From assembly GCA_002428685.1 (NCBI GenBank), contig DIXL01000008.1, positions 1 to 41,539 on the forward strand: a stretch of DNA of 41,539 nt, given 5' to 3'. Positions 7,975 to 17,413 of the stretch are shown piece by piece. Under the pieces are notes generated by a model, which ran no database searches, was not told the origin of the DNA, and saw nothing but the letters and a program-made list of their open reading frames with translations. Each line of letters opens with the position of its first letter. Within the stretch, counting starts at the first letter, position 1. The DNA is from Cloacimonetes bacterium UBA6081. GTDB taxonomy: Bacteria > Cloacimonadota > Cloacimonadia > Cloacimonadales > Cloacimonadaceae. The position numbers and the translations under genes were made by a program.

Positions 7975-9228
7975 ATGGCTTGCTCATTGACATATGTTTT
8001 AAAACAGCACTCACCCTTAATTCACTATCAGGGTTATCAATCCGGAGCCTTCCTTAGTGACGCAGCCCTGAAGGCTGCAATAGATGATAAGATGGGTAAT
8101 GAACTCATCGGAAGCAGAAAGAAAACAATCTACAGTCTGTATTCAGAACTGACCGGGCAGATAATCCGCAGGGAATATAAGCAAGTGATGGACAGGAACA
8201 CACTGTATTTTGGCGATCAGGGTAAAGATACAAAATCTCTGTTTGTTTTTACGAAAGAGCCTATAAAACTTTGTATCAGCGATTATCGCTCAGTTAAAAC
8301 AAATCCCAAAGAAGAAGTGTTTAATGAATCACTATTTGAAGAAAGCCTTAAATATGCCTTGGCAATGAATAATTTCGGCAAACGCGGAACTAAAGGCTTT
8401 GGTTCGTTTTGGCTGAAAGATGGCATTTGCCTGGAGGATTACTTAAGGAAACCGGGGGTATTACCAGAGGGCTTTAGCGTTTTTAAATTGAAGGTGAACC
8501 TAAGCAGGATGAATCCACCGATTATTAACAATACTGATTGTTGGACACTCTACCAACAATGCTATGATTTAATCGACACCTACTATAAAAGACTAAAATC
8601 AGGAATTAACTTTCCAGAACGCAATGACCCCCGAAGATCAATAATTTACGCCAAATCCCTTTTGCAAGGTTATGTATCTAATAAACTTGGCAGCACTTGG
8701 GATAAAAAACACCTGAAAGACTATATCTTGAATGAAACAACTCCGAGTAACCTCAAAATGTATCGCTTTATGCTTGGTTTTGCCCAAGGGCATGAATACA
8801 GGAGAAAAACTCATTCTGCCCATGGATACGGAGAACACGGTAATTTTAATATAAATTTCAAAATTGTGCATAAAGAATCGCTACGAGAATCAGATATCAT
8901 GCGCATCCCATCGCCAATCAATTTTAAAATCGTACAGAAAAACTTGAATGAGGCTGATATCTTGTTTTTCGTAAATCCCTGTGTGCAGAGCGAGGAATAT
9001 GAGAGATTAAGGTATGTTGATATTGCAGCTCATGCTCAATACAAAGGTAATAAAGATCTTCTTTTGGCATTGGGAGATTTCGACTTGAATGATTTTCTAA
9101 GATACTCTATCGATAAGATAGATAGCGATATAATCTGCCCCAATCCAGGCTTCTTCTTAAAAAAGAGGCTTGAATATATCAGAAATAATTTGGTTGAATT
9201 ACCCAAAACAGAAAAGAAGGTATTATGA
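7975..9228 (+). CDS. Cmr1-like RAMP protein of the type III-B complex
   Basis: A 417-residue protein between corA and cas10, whose ATG overlaps this gene's stop by four bases. It opens with a beta-strand-like segment (SLTYVLKQHSPLIHYQG) typical of RAMP ferredoxin folds and has a glycine-rich loop GKRGTKGFGSF at ~135-145. Length, position and the presence of recognisable Cmr2-6 leave Cmr1 as the missing subunit, which binds the 3' region of the crRNA-target duplex in known complexes. Similarity to classical Cmr1 is weak by eye, so a divergent lineage-specific RAMP remains possible. The ribosome site AAGGTGG precedes the ATG. Confidence 0.7.
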   Translation: MACSLTYVLKQHSPLIHYQGYQSGAFLSDAALKAAIDDKMGNELIGSRKKTIYSLYSELTGQIIRREYKQVMDRNTLYFGDQGKDTKSLFVFTKEPIKLCISDYRSVKTNPKEEVFNESLFEESLKYALAMNNFGKRGTKGFGSFWLKDGICLEDYLRKPGVLPEGFSVFKLKVNLSRMNPPIINNTDCWTLYQQCYDLIDTYYKRLKSGINFPERNDPRRSIIYAKSLLQGYVSNKLGSTWDKKHLKDYILNETTPSNLKMYRFMLGFAQGHEYRRKTHSAHGYGEHGNFNINFKIVHKESLRESDIMRIPSPINFKIVQKNLNEADILFFVNPCVQSEEYERLRYVDIAAHAQYKGNKDLLLALGDFDLNDFLRYSIDKIDSDIICPNPGFFLKKRLEYIRNNLVELPKTEKKVL

Positions 9229-10778
9229 GATACGGAGGGATAACCATCGGGCCCATTGTGGAAACCATGTTTATGGCCAAAAAAGAACGCGAATTGTGGT
9301 TCAGTTCATATCTGTTCTCGTGGATGATGGAAGACTTTTACAAATATCTAAAGGGAAACGGATTTGAGATAATACTCCCAGAGTTTTCCAATTCCACTCC
9401 AGACCAAAATAGAGCTGTGGGGTTTTTCCCGGACAGGATTTGCTTTGGGCATGAGAATATTGAACCAGATGCAGCGTATCAAAAAATTCAGAATGCATAT
9501 GACTTATTCCTGACTAAGCTGTGTACCATCTATAGTGAAGTAAAAAATCATTATGAAAAGCAAAGAACAACAACGACGCTTGATGCAGATATAAAAGCGA
9601 TAATTAGTGGATACTTGCAGGTAAAATGGTTTGTTACCAAGGATAGCTTGAACATTGAACAAGTCCTATGTTATCTTGATAATGCCGAATTATCTATCAT
9701 TACACCAAATATGGTTTCTGAAATGCCCTGTGATCGTTGCAGGACATTACCACATACTATAAAAGTTAGGGATGGCGAAAATAAAGACTTGTATTTATGT
9801 CCTATTTGCGCAATTAAATATGGTGCTCAATACGCCAAAACAGCAGTTAAAAAAACTGGCATTAATGAGAAGAATCGCTTTCCTTCTGTTGTGGAAATTG
9901 GGGCTGTGGAAATAATCGACGAAATTTCCAAGTGTTCAAGTGATATTGAACAACTGGAATTGATAGAAAGTAGAAGCAACTATTACTCCTATTTTGGGGT
10001 TTTGTGTTTAGATGTTGACAATGCATCCAAACATCTTAAGCGGATACAGGATAATGCTCAGAGTGTGCATGATTTTTCACAACAACTCTTCAACTTTTGT
10101 TCTGCTACTAACGAGATTATTAAGGTCTTTGGAGGGAAAACCATTTACGCAGGTGGGGATGATATTCTTGCCTTAGTTCCAATTAGAAACAAATATGCTA
10201 AACAGGGTGGCATGACTATCCTAAATTTAGCAAGCGAAATTAACAAAGTATTCAATAGCATTATAATGGCAGAGAATCCTGATTCACAATTAAGCGTTTC
10301 TATGGGGGTATCCATTCAATACCTGAAGTACCCCCTAAAAGATGCTCTGCAAACGGCACGGCATTGCCTTTTCAACAAAGCCAAAGAGACTAAAAACACC
10401 ATAAGCGTAACAATCCGAAAGCATGCCGGAGCAACCTTTGATTTCTCTTGCAGGATGTATGACTTGGAAGCATACTTAGAGCTGTTCTCCGCTCAACTTA
10501 GCAAAAGCTTTCTTCAGGAGGGGATGTATTACTCTCTGGCTAATATTGCTCCTCTCCTGGCAGAAATCCCTGCCGAGAGGATACAATTTGTGATAGAAAA
10601 CTATTTTAACGAAAGCGGGCACAAGGCCAATGCCGATCAGTTTAAAGAGCTTATAAAATTCCTATATACCCTGGTTGAACATGTTACAGATAAAAACCAA
10701 AAGGAACAATGTGTTTTAAATACAGTAAATTTATTCCGCTTAGCCAAACTTCTGGAAGAAAAGAAGGAGATAGTATGA
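9225..10778 (+). CDS. Cas10/Cmr2, palm-domain cyclase without HD nuclease
   Basis: A 517-residue large subunit of the Cmr complex. The first palm-type domain region carries TIGPIVETM at the N-terminus; no HD-nuclease domain precedes it, so DNA cleavage is not expected. A zinc finger is formed by C169-x2-C172 and C192-x2-C195. The catalytic palm has LCLDVDN (Asp 263/265) and GGDD at 310-313, so nucleotide-messenger synthesis should be intact. A helical C-terminal part (~400-517) matches the D4-like region. It is short for Cas10, fitting the HD-less Cmr2 of Bacteroides-type III-B loci, where the product is SAM-AMP; that product is inference here. It is translationally coupled to both neighbours by ATGA overlaps. 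Confidence 0.93.
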   Translation: MRYGGITIGPIVETMFMAKKERELWFSSYLFSWMMEDFYKYLKGNGFEIILPEFSNSTPDQNRAVGFFPDRICFGHENIEPDAAYQKIQNAYDLFLTKLCTIYSEVKNHYEKQRTTTTLDADIKAIISGYLQVKWFVTKDSLNIEQVLCYLDNAELSIITPNMVSEMPCDRCRTLPHTIKVRDGENKDLYLCPICAIKYGAQYAKTAVKKTGINEKNRFPSVVEIGAVEIIDEISKCSSDIEQLELIESRSNYYSYFGVLCLDVDNASKHLKRIQDNAQSVHDFSQQLFNFCSATNEIIKVFGGKTIYAGGDDILALVPIRNKYAKQGGMTILNLASEINKVFNSIIMAENPDSQLSVSMGVSIQYLKYPLKDALQTARHCLFNKAKETKNTISVTIRKHAGATFDFSCRMYDLEAYLELFSAQLSKSFLQEGMYYSLANIAPLLAEIPAERIQFVIENYFNESGHKANADQFKELIKFLYTLVEHVTDKNQKEQCVLNTVNLFRLAKLLEEKKEIV

Positions 10779-11926
10779 AACAATTGGTTACGTTTACACC
10801 GGATAATAGATACTTCTTCGGAGATTCACATGGCTATGAAGACAGTTATATAATTAGTTCCAAACTTATTCCACCTATCAGCACTGTTTTTGGAACCTTA
10901 AGAAAGTCTATCTTGGTCCAGAATGGAGCACTTGAATTGTTCAGAAATAGCTCCGGAGAGATAATTGAGAAAGCCAAAAATGACGACCCTTTGGAAATAC
11001 AAACAGAGATTGGTGATTTTGATTATAATGTAAACCCTAATGGCAATTTGGGCAAGTTGAATTCAGTATCTCCGCTGTTCATAAAACGAATCTCCGATGG
11101 AATGTGCTTTTATCCAATACCTATAAATTGGCAAATTGATGGAAAGCATGTAGTCCGGCGTTCTATAACCTTGAAAAAAGGATTAATTAATAACTTCAAT
11201 GGGTCGAAATCCGCTGATTTCTATCAGCTTGATGGATATAGCGCAAAATTGGAGATTTCAAATATCTGGGTGGACATGAATAATTGGTGTGATTTAGTTA
11301 GGGGTAGCTGTCCCCAGTACCCAATTGGTAATGATTGTTTAATTGATAATGATATCTTTGTAAATCATAAACACCCTGGTATTGGTAGAAATATTAGCCA
11401 AGAGAATAGCCGCAGATCATTTACCCAGAGCGTTTCAGATCAGAGTTTTTTTCAGAAAGAAGATTATAGCTTTAAGGACGCAGCTTTCTGTTTCGCTATG
11501 ATAGTAGATGTTGAGGGTTGCTCATTAAAGGACTCGGGTGTATTTATGGGAGGGGACAGAAGTTTCTTCATCATGAAAGCCACAGAATACAACAATAGCT
11601 TTTCAAACGAACTCATCAAAAATCTATTGTCTCCCAAAAGTTGTTTGGAAAAGGACGGGAAATACGTTGTGCTATCCGAGATAAATATATGTAGCACTTC
11701 AGATAAAGCATGGTATTGCCTTAATGGGGGCAACCTTAATAAGCAACGAAGACTGGTGCTAAGCAAATACCAAAAACAATCAGATGGTTCACCTTTCAGA
11801 ATGAGATTGAAAGGTGCAGTAACCAGAAGCATACCAATTGGTTCAATAATAATCACTACCTCTGAGATTCAGCTAAAGCCCGGCTTTAATCAAAACGCTG
11901 GATTTGACAGATTAATTAAACTATAG
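10775..11926 (+). CDS. Cmr3 RAMP subunit
   Basis: 383 residues. The N-terminal TFTPDNRYFFGDSHGYED followed by PPISTVFGTLRKSIL is the usual Cmr3 beginning (an F-G-D loop and a conserved helix starting at P-x-S-T-x-x-G). Cmr3 sits at the foot of the complex with Cas10 and holds the 5' tag of the crRNA. The ATG overlaps the cas10 stop as ATGA (10775-10778) and follows AAGGAG at 10763-10768, better than the upstream in-frame ATG at 10709, which lies inside cas10. A glycine-containing loop near the C-terminus (KGAVTRSIPIGS) fits the RAMP fold. Confidence 0.85.
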   Translation: MKQLVTFTPDNRYFFGDSHGYEDSYIISSKLIPPISTVFGTLRKSILVQNGALELFRNSSGEIIEKAKNDDPLEIQTEIGDFDYNVNPNGNLGKLNSVSPLFIKRISDGMCFYPIPINWQIDGKHVVRRSITLKKGLINNFNGSKSADFYQLDGYSAKLEISNIWVDMNNWCDLVRGSCPQYPIGNDCLIDNDIFVNHKHPGIGRNISQENSRRSFTQSVSDQSFFQKEDYSFKDAAFCFAMIVDVEGCSLKDSGVFMGGDRSFFIMKATEYNNSFSNELIKNLLSPKSCLEKDGKYVVLSEINICSTSDKAWYCLNGGNLNKQRRLVLSKYQKQSDGSPFRMRLKGAVTRSIPIGSIIITTSEIQLKPGFNQNAGFDRLIKL

Positions 11927-11935
11927 GAGTCATAT

Positions 11936-12793
11936 ATGTTTACATACCACTTTTTCCAATTAACCACACAATCTTATACACACGTGGGGCAGGGTGCTGC
12001 AGATTCTGGAGTTATTGATAATTTGATCCAGCGCGAAAAACCTTATGATATCCCTGTAATGCATGCCTCAAGTCTTAAGGGGGCATTTAGAGAACACTGT
12101 AAATGCATTTTAGATTACCCTGATGTTACTTTAAACTATCTATTTGGTTCTGGAGAATCTGAAAGTGCTGGCCCAAATGCTAAAACATCAGCAAGAAAAG
12201 TATATCAGGCTATTGTTAATATCCATGATGCCAGGCTGTTAATGCTTCCAGTGGGTGCTTTGTTTGGAAAGAGCTTTTATTATGCAACATCCAACTTTGT
12301 CCTCAGTAGATATAACAAGATATTGAAGCAGCTAACCGGAAAAGAACTTGTGCATAACCTACCGCTTCCTTCTGAGAACGAAAGATTCTTTTGTTTGCAT
12401 TCTAATCCTCCCCAGTTAAATCCTTTGATAGAGGGGATACAAGGTAACTACAAGTTGTATCAAGGTAATTCCATACCTAATAAGATATTGAGCACGCCTA
12501 TAGAAAGTATTGCCATATTCCACGACGATTTATTTGTATCTTTATGTAGAAACTGTATCCCCATTATCGAAAGAAACAAATTGGATGAAGGCGGGATCAG
12601 CGAAAACAAATTCAATGAAGAAGTTCTTCCTTATGACACAAAGTTTTGGTTCTTTGTGTCTTTTCCAACCTCACTAAAAGATGACACGATTATAAAAACT
12701 TTCATTGAAGACATAAAAAAGAGTTATGTCCAAATAGGGGCAAACTATAGCTTGGGACAAGGTTTGTGTGAAATATCGGAGATTACGCCATGA
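11936..12793 (+). CDS. Cmr4 backbone RAMP, target-RNA nuclease subunit
   Basis: 285 residues, close to the usual Cmr4 length. The opening T-T-Q-S-Y-T-H-V-G-Q-G matches the family's TPLHIGAG-like start, and GVIDNLIQRE places the expected catalytic aspartate at residue 28, the residue that cuts target RNA every six bases in known Cmr complexes. PVMHASSLKGAFRE (~55-68) is the conserved RAMP helix motif, and NYSLGQGLCEI near the end is the glycine-rich loop. RNA cleavage is therefore predicted to be intact. The gene follows cmr3 by 9 bases and overlaps the next gene by 4. Confidence 0.92.
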   Translation: MFTYHFFQLTTQSYTHVGQGAADSGVIDNLIQREKPYDIPVMHASSLKGAFREHCKCILDYPDVTLNYLFGSGESESAGPNAKTSARKVYQAIVNIHDARLLMLPVGALFGKSFYYATSNFVLSRYNKILKQLTGKELVHNLPLPSENERFFCLHSNPPQLNPLIEGIQGNYKLYQGNSIPNKILSTPIESIAIFHDDLFVSLCRNCIPIIERNKLDEGGISENKFNEEVLPYDTKFWFFVSFPTSLKDDTIIKTFIEDIKKSYVQIGANYSLGQGLCEISEITP

Positions 12794-14166
12794 TTTCTCA
12801 AAATAAGAAGGAATTGTTGAAACAAGCCATAAGCCTGTTGCACTCTATAATTGATGGTAACAAGATCAATGCTGAATTTGAATCATACTTGATAGATACA
12901 GCTATAACGATCAGGTATTCTGGAATTATTCCAGCACTGATTAATAATGAAAACAAAACTGAGGTCAGCACCATAGGTTTCAAACCCCCTCTGGTTAACA
13001 ATATTCTCATAAAGCTCCTTAAAGAGTTTTATGCTTATCCTGGATACCTGCAATTTGGGACAATTAAAGATATCTGCATGGACCCTTACAGGGAAACGGT
13101 TCTCAAGGCTCAAATACTGGAAATTATGGGAGTTCTAAAAGAAGCTATCCGAACTTATAACACGGACAATGAGGAAAACCCCTTCAATGCAAAAATTTCT
13201 GAAGAAAAACCGGAATATAAAAGACTGATATCGGAGAATGTCTTTGCTGCTGAAGAATACCATGGGAGCAGAGTTAGACCAGATTTATATGGCTCTACCG
13301 CAAACTTAAGATTAGCGTATTTCAGTTATTATGAAACTGACAAAGGATTTCAATCTTGGTTCAATGCCTTTGGAATAAATACAGTCAATGCCAACTTGAA
13401 TAGAAAAATCATGTCAAATGGATTTGATGAAACCCGCTTTAATTATGAAAAGAAATGTGAAATGCTACCCAAGCCTAAGGGTAGCCAAACTTTCTTCTTC
13501 AAGTTAGCTGTTGATAAAAGAGGCCTATTAATCGGAACAGGATATCCCCATTTTAATATTACCAATAGCTCTGATTCAAGTGATTTTCAATTAGGCATGT
13601 TCTTCGATTGGTCAACTGGTATTCCAATTATACCCGCCTCAAGTATCAAAGGGTTCCTATTGGCTGCATTTCGCAATGAAAATAAAGACATTCTTGTTAC
13701 TGAAAGATTGATAGAATTGTGCAAGAAAGCGGGCATTGAACCTAACTTGATAAGTGCCGCTACAAGTAAAATTCTTGCCGATGATACCTTCGGGACAAGC
13801 AAACAGCCCGTAAAAGGGTCTATGGTTTTTAATGCATTCATCACAGGAAGAAGAAAGCTTAAGCATGATACTGAGAAAAGCTCTTATAATAACATCCTGG
13901 ACGAAGATTGGCTTGCTCCACATATACAAGATAAAAAGCGATCTAAATTCTGTGAGCCTGTTCCAATCAGATTCTTGAAGCTTGCTCCTGGAGTAGAATT
14001 CTGTTTTGGTTTTATGTTGAAATCAACTGAACTCAAATGCAGTGACGGGACAAAGGGCTTGGTAACTGCAGAGCAAAAATCAAAGCTATTCAAGGAAATC
14101 TTATTATCGCGTAATTTGGGAGCAAAGCATAGAACAGGATTTGGTAAGTTTGTAGATTGTATTTGA
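12790..14166 (+). CDS. Cmr5-Cmr6 fusion protein
   Basis: One uninterrupted 458-codon frame. Residues 1-~125 are all-helical with the Cmr5 pattern: a helix pair, GIIPALINN at ~45-53, and at the end a basic helix VLKAQILEIMGVLKEAIRTY. Residues ~160-458 are Cmr6: GLLIGTGYPHFNI (~251), FFDWSTGIPIIPASSIKGFLLAAF (~275-298, with the RAMP S-S-I-K-G helix) and a C-terminal glycine loop AKHRTGFGKFVD. Separate cmr5 and cmr6 genes are the norm, so one chain here ties the minor filament subunit to the head RAMP one-to-one, although known complexes hold several Cmr5 copies. The start overlaps the cmr4 stop by four bases. It ends the operon. A frameshift artefact is unlikely because the linker is continuous. 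Confidence 0.85.
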   Translation: MISQNKKELLKQAISLLHSIIDGNKINAEFESYLIDTAITIRYSGIIPALINNENKTEVSTIGFKPPLVNNILIKLLKEFYAYPGYLQFGTIKDICMDPYRETVLKAQILEIMGVLKEAIRTYNTDNEENPFNAKISEEKPEYKRLISENVFAAEEYHGSRVRPDLYGSTANLRLAYFSYYETDKGFQSWFNAFGINTVNANLNRKIMSNGFDETRFNYEKKCEMLPKPKGSQTFFFKLAVDKRGLLIGTGYPHFNITNSSDSSDFQLGMFFDWSTGIPIIPASSIKGFLLAAFRNENKDILVTERLIELCKKAGIEPNLISAATSKILADDTFGTSKQPVKGSMVFNAFITGRRKLKHDTEKSSYNNILDEDWLAPHIQDKKRSKFCEPVPIRFLKLAPGVEFCFGFMLKSTELKCSDGTKGLVTAEQKSKLFKEILLSRNLGAKHRTGFGKFVDCI

Positions 14167-14251
14167 AGCACGCCGACAAAACATTATACACGATTGTGTT
14201 TTGGGAAATTAGAAACACACAGAATGAAGATAGTCCCCTTAAGGAGTCATT

Positions 14252-14806
14252 ATGAGCAAAATTTGCATTTTTATCGCCATTGCCTTGCTGCTGCTTTCGT
14301 GTTCAGACGATCCAACCCAGATCACTGTAAAAGATAGCAACCAGGATGCTGTGGCACACCTGTCCCCAAATCCTGATATCATGGGAAACACCGAGCTGTT
14401 CTTTATCCCCAATACGATTCAAGGTTCGGCCATTTGGGTGATAAATGGCCCTGGGGCAAATGTGGGGCTGGATATTCGCGATAAAAACAACTCTGCCTTC
14501 ATTTATTATGCAGATAGCTATATCGGGTCGGGCTCAAATTCTGCTCAAACAGGCACGCAAATACCCTGGGACAGATGGTTAAGGGTTCGCCTGGTGGTTT
14601 ATGAATCCGGATTATCGGGCTACATTGTAAGCTTTTTGCAATTGCTGGGCATGGATTTCTTTGACAGCCTGGAAGATTACATGATAGAAGAAGTTTTCGA
14701 AAACGACGTATTCTTAAGCTCCACAGGCAAACAGCTAAGAACTCCGGTTGTAAGGCATTCAAACCTGAACGGGGGGAGTAGCCCGCAGCATAATAGCACA
14801 CACTGA
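14252..14806 (+). CDS. Small lipoprotein of unknown function
   Basis: 184 residues starting with a short hydrophobic stretch and a lipobox ending LLLLSC, so Cys17 is the predicted lipid-modified residue, followed by SDD. AAGGAGTCATT precedes the ATG. The body has no motif I recognise; around residues 60-80 IWVINGPGANVGLDI looks like a beta-sandwich strand pair. It lies 85 bases after the cmr operon on the same strand but has its own ribosome site and no CRISPR-related feature, so it is more likely an unrelated envelope protein than a ninth CRISPR gene. Confidence 0.6.
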   Translation: MSKICIFIAIALLLLSCSDDPTQITVKDSNQDAVAHLSPNPDIMGNTELFFIPNTIQGSAIWVINGPGANVGLDIRDKNNSAFIYYADSYIGSGSNSAQTGTQIPWDRWLRVRLVVYESGLSGYIVSFLQLLGMDFFDSLEDYMIEEVFENDVFLSSTGKQLRTPVVRHSNLNGGSSPQHNSTH

Positions 14807-15298
14807 AGAGTAAGAGGTTTATCAAGGTAAACCCTTTCCACAGCTTGCTCTTGCTCGAATTATGGAAGCATTACGGAATTATTACGGATGAAGTCCTTAA
14901 TGATTGCGTAGTAATTTCGTAATTCCAAGCGGGCTTAGCTACCTAGCCCTGCAAGAGGGCAGATTGCTAAACAGCCTCTTGCAATGATCGCTTATCGTTA
15001 GCATTGGCAGGTCGATATCAGGTTGATTTAATAAACGTGAAATCATCATGGCCTATATAGTTATCTGATAATTAATTTGACAAAAAAACAGATATTGAGA
15101 TTCTGCAATTTGTTCCTTTTGTACAAAGGAAGGATCGCGCTTGGGAAAGAAATGATGTTTAGATAAAGCGTAATTGGGAATTGATGAGTAGTATGCTTAA
15201 ACAATAATGTGACTTTCTATAAGGCATATCAGAATAACACTCACTGATTTGTGGTTTAAACAAATGCTATGTGCACTCTGCTTTTAAGAGGAGATGAA
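14807..15298. other. Intergenic stretch between the lipoprotein and mod
   Basis: No gene is supported in these 492 bases. Visible structures are a 9-bp hairpin TGCAAGAGG (14950-14958) / CCTCTTGCA (14975-14983), a near-palindrome around TTCCTTTTGTACAAAGGAA (15113-15131) that could be an operator, and reiterated ATTACGGA motifs near 14870-14887. A TTGACA at 15077-15082 lacks a convincing -10 partner. It presumably holds the promoter of the restriction-modification operon. Confidence 0.45.
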
Positions 15299-17413
15299 AT
15301 GAAACTGAGCGATGGCGAAAAACGAGAGATTTTCAAGCTTTTGGAAACGGACAGACCCCTGCCCGATAAATACCGCTTCCTGCTGTTTGACGATAAACGC
15401 GAAGTGGAACTGGTGTGGAACGGTAAAACCAACGAAATCTGCAACATTGTGCTCCCCTTCCAGGCAATTGAACAGGTGGATGAGCCCCGCGCCGAAAAGC
15501 CTGAGGATATGAAGCAACAAACAGATATCTTTGATGCCCGTGGCAGACAAAAATCCGGCTGGACAAACAAGCTGATCTGGGGCGATAACAAGCTGATCCT
15601 CTCCAGCCTGAAAAACGGCCCCATGCGCGAAGAGATTGAAAAGAACGGCGGTATCAAACTGATCTACATAGACCCTCCCTTCGATGTAGGTGCGGATTTC
15701 AGCATGGATATCGAGATTGGCGAAGATACCTTTACCAAAAAACCCAACATCCTGGAAGAAATTGCCTACCGCGACACCTGGGGCAAAGGCGCAGATAGCT
15801 TTATCAGCATGATCTATGAACGCCTGGTGCTGATGCGGGACTTACTGGCAGATGATGGCAGTATCTATGTGCATTGTGATTGGAGAGTGAATAGCTATAT
15901 CCGCTTGGTGTTAGATGAGGTTTTTGGAAAGGCGAATTTCAGAAATGAGTTAATATGGTGCTATACTGGTGCTTCACAATGCAAAACTAAGTTTATTCAA
16001 AAACACGAAACTATCCTTGTCTATTCTATAAGTGATAATGCATTATTTAACTGGAAAGATGTTGCTATTCCATATTCTGAAGAGACAATTGCACGTACTG
16101 GCAGGGGGGCTGGAGCTACGGGTTTATATACAGATGACAGTGCTGAGGATAAACATAAGAATCGATTAAAGGCATCAGGCAAAATACCAGAAGATTGGTG
16201 GACTGATATCTATCGACTACAAGGTAATGGCCTTGAGAAAGTAGATTACCCCACACAAAAACCCGAAGCGTTACTTGAGCGTATCATCAAATCCTCCTCC
16301 AACGAGAATGACATCGTAGCCGACTTCTTTGTGGGTAGTGGAACCACCTGCGCTGTGGCAGAGAAGCTGGGGCGTAAGTGGATAGGCACAGACTTGGGCA
16401 AATTCAGCATTCATACCACCCGCAAACGGATGATCCAGGTGCAGCGGCAGCTTAAAGCCGATGGCAAAGACTTCAGAGCTTTTGAAATCCTTAATTTGGG
16501 TAAATACGAGCGGGCGCATTATATTGGGGTTAATCTATCCCTGCGGGAAGCGGAGGCCCAGGTGCAATTGCAGCAAAAGGAAAAGGAATTTATTGCCCTT
16601 ATCCTGAAAGCCTACCGGGCCGAAAGCATGGAGAATAGCGGGGTGTTTCACGGCAAAAAAGCCGGACGCTTTGTCGCAGTTGGGCCTGTAAACTTACCTG
16701 TAACGCGGCTTTATGCAGAACAGGTAATCTTGGAATGCCGCAATAAACGCATTTCCAGGGTGGATATCCTGGCCTTTGAATTTGAAATGGGTTTGTTTCC
16801 CAATATCCAGGAAGAAGCCAAAGCCAAAGGCATAGACATGGCCTTAAAATACATCCCCCGCGAAGTATTTGATAAACGCGCCATCGAAAAGAATCAGGTG
16901 GTGTTTCACGATGTTAGCTATATAGAAGTGAAGCCTCATTATGCCAAGAAAACCGTTGCCATAGAGCTAACGGATTTCTGTGTATATTACAGCCAGGATA
17001 GCGTGGATAGCGCAGCCACAGGCCTGAAGGATGGCAGCAGCAAGATAGTGGTGGAAGCCGGACAGATTATCAAGGTGATGAAAAGCAAAGAGGGCATAGT
17101 AACGCGGGAAGTGCTAACCAAGAAATGGACGGATTGGATAGACTATTGGAGTGTGGATTTTGATTTTGAATCCAAGCGGGAGATAGTGCGCGCCAAAAAC
17201 GAAGCCACGGGAGAAATGGAAGAAGTGTGGACGGGGGATTTTGTCTTTGAGAACGAATGGCAAAGCTTCCGCACCAAAAAGGACAGAAGCCTGGAACTGA
17301 TAACCCCCTTTATGGAGCTGGGTGCCAAGCGACGCAAAGTAGCGGTGAAGGTGGTGGATATCTTTGGTAATGATACTATGAGGATAATAGACTTAAGCGC
17401 AGGAGGGGAATGA
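15299..17413 (+). CDS. Type III restriction-modification methyltransferase (Mod)
   Basis: A 704-residue DNA methyltransferase that modifies and specifies the recognition site of the type III enzyme. The catalytic DPPF is at ~125-128 and the AdoMet-binding FVGSGTT at ~344-350 (order IV then I, the beta class; adenine-N6 expected). DDGSIYVHCDWR and YPTQKPEALLERII are further family motifs. AGAGGAG ends 5 bases before the ATG at 15299; an upstream in-frame ATG at 15269 has none. The part from about 15890 to 16260, between DPPF and FVGSGTT, looks more AT-rich than the flanks and may be a swapped recognition segment. First gene of a mod, dinD-like, kilA-N, res operon. Confidence 0.93.
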   Translation: MKLSDGEKREIFKLLETDRPLPDKYRFLLFDDKREVELVWNGKTNEICNIVLPFQAIEQVDEPRAEKPEDMKQQTDIFDARGRQKSGWTNKLIWGDNKLILSSLKNGPMREEIEKNGGIKLIYIDPPFDVGADFSMDIEIGEDTFTKKPNILEEIAYRDTWGKGADSFISMIYERLVLMRDLLADDGSIYVHCDWRVNSYIRLVLDEVFGKANFRNELIWCYTGASQCKTKFIQKHETILVYSISDNALFNWKDVAIPYSEETIARTGRGAGATGLYTDDSAEDKHKNRLKASGKIPEDWWTDIYRLQGNGLEKVDYPTQKPEALLERIIKSSSNENDIVADFFVGSGTTCAVAEKLGRKWIGTDLGKFSIHTTRKRMIQVQRQLKADGKDFRAFEILNLGKYERAHYIGVNLSLREAEAQVQLQQKEKEFIALILKAYRAESMENSGVFHGKKAGRFVAVGPVNLPVTRLYAEQVILECRNKRISRVDILAFEFEMGLFPNIQEEAKAKGIDMALKYIPREVFDKRAIEKNQVVFHDVSYIEVKPHYAKKTVAIELTDFCVYYSQDSVDSAATGLKDGSSKIVVEAGQIIKVMKSKEGIVTREVLTKKWTDWIDYWSVDFDFESKREIVRAKNEATGEMEEVWTGDFVFENEWQSFRTKKDRSLELITPFMELGAKRRKVAVKVVDIFGNDTMRIIDLSAGGE

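Noticed and set aside
14252..14806. The lipoprotein gene as a ninth CRISPR gene
   Set aside because: It has its own ribosome site and lipobox, is 85 bases beyond the operon, and shows no RAMP, CARF or nuclease feature.
15077..15105. Promoter TTGACA upstream of mod
   Set aside because: No acceptable -10 hexamer at 16-18 bases spacing.
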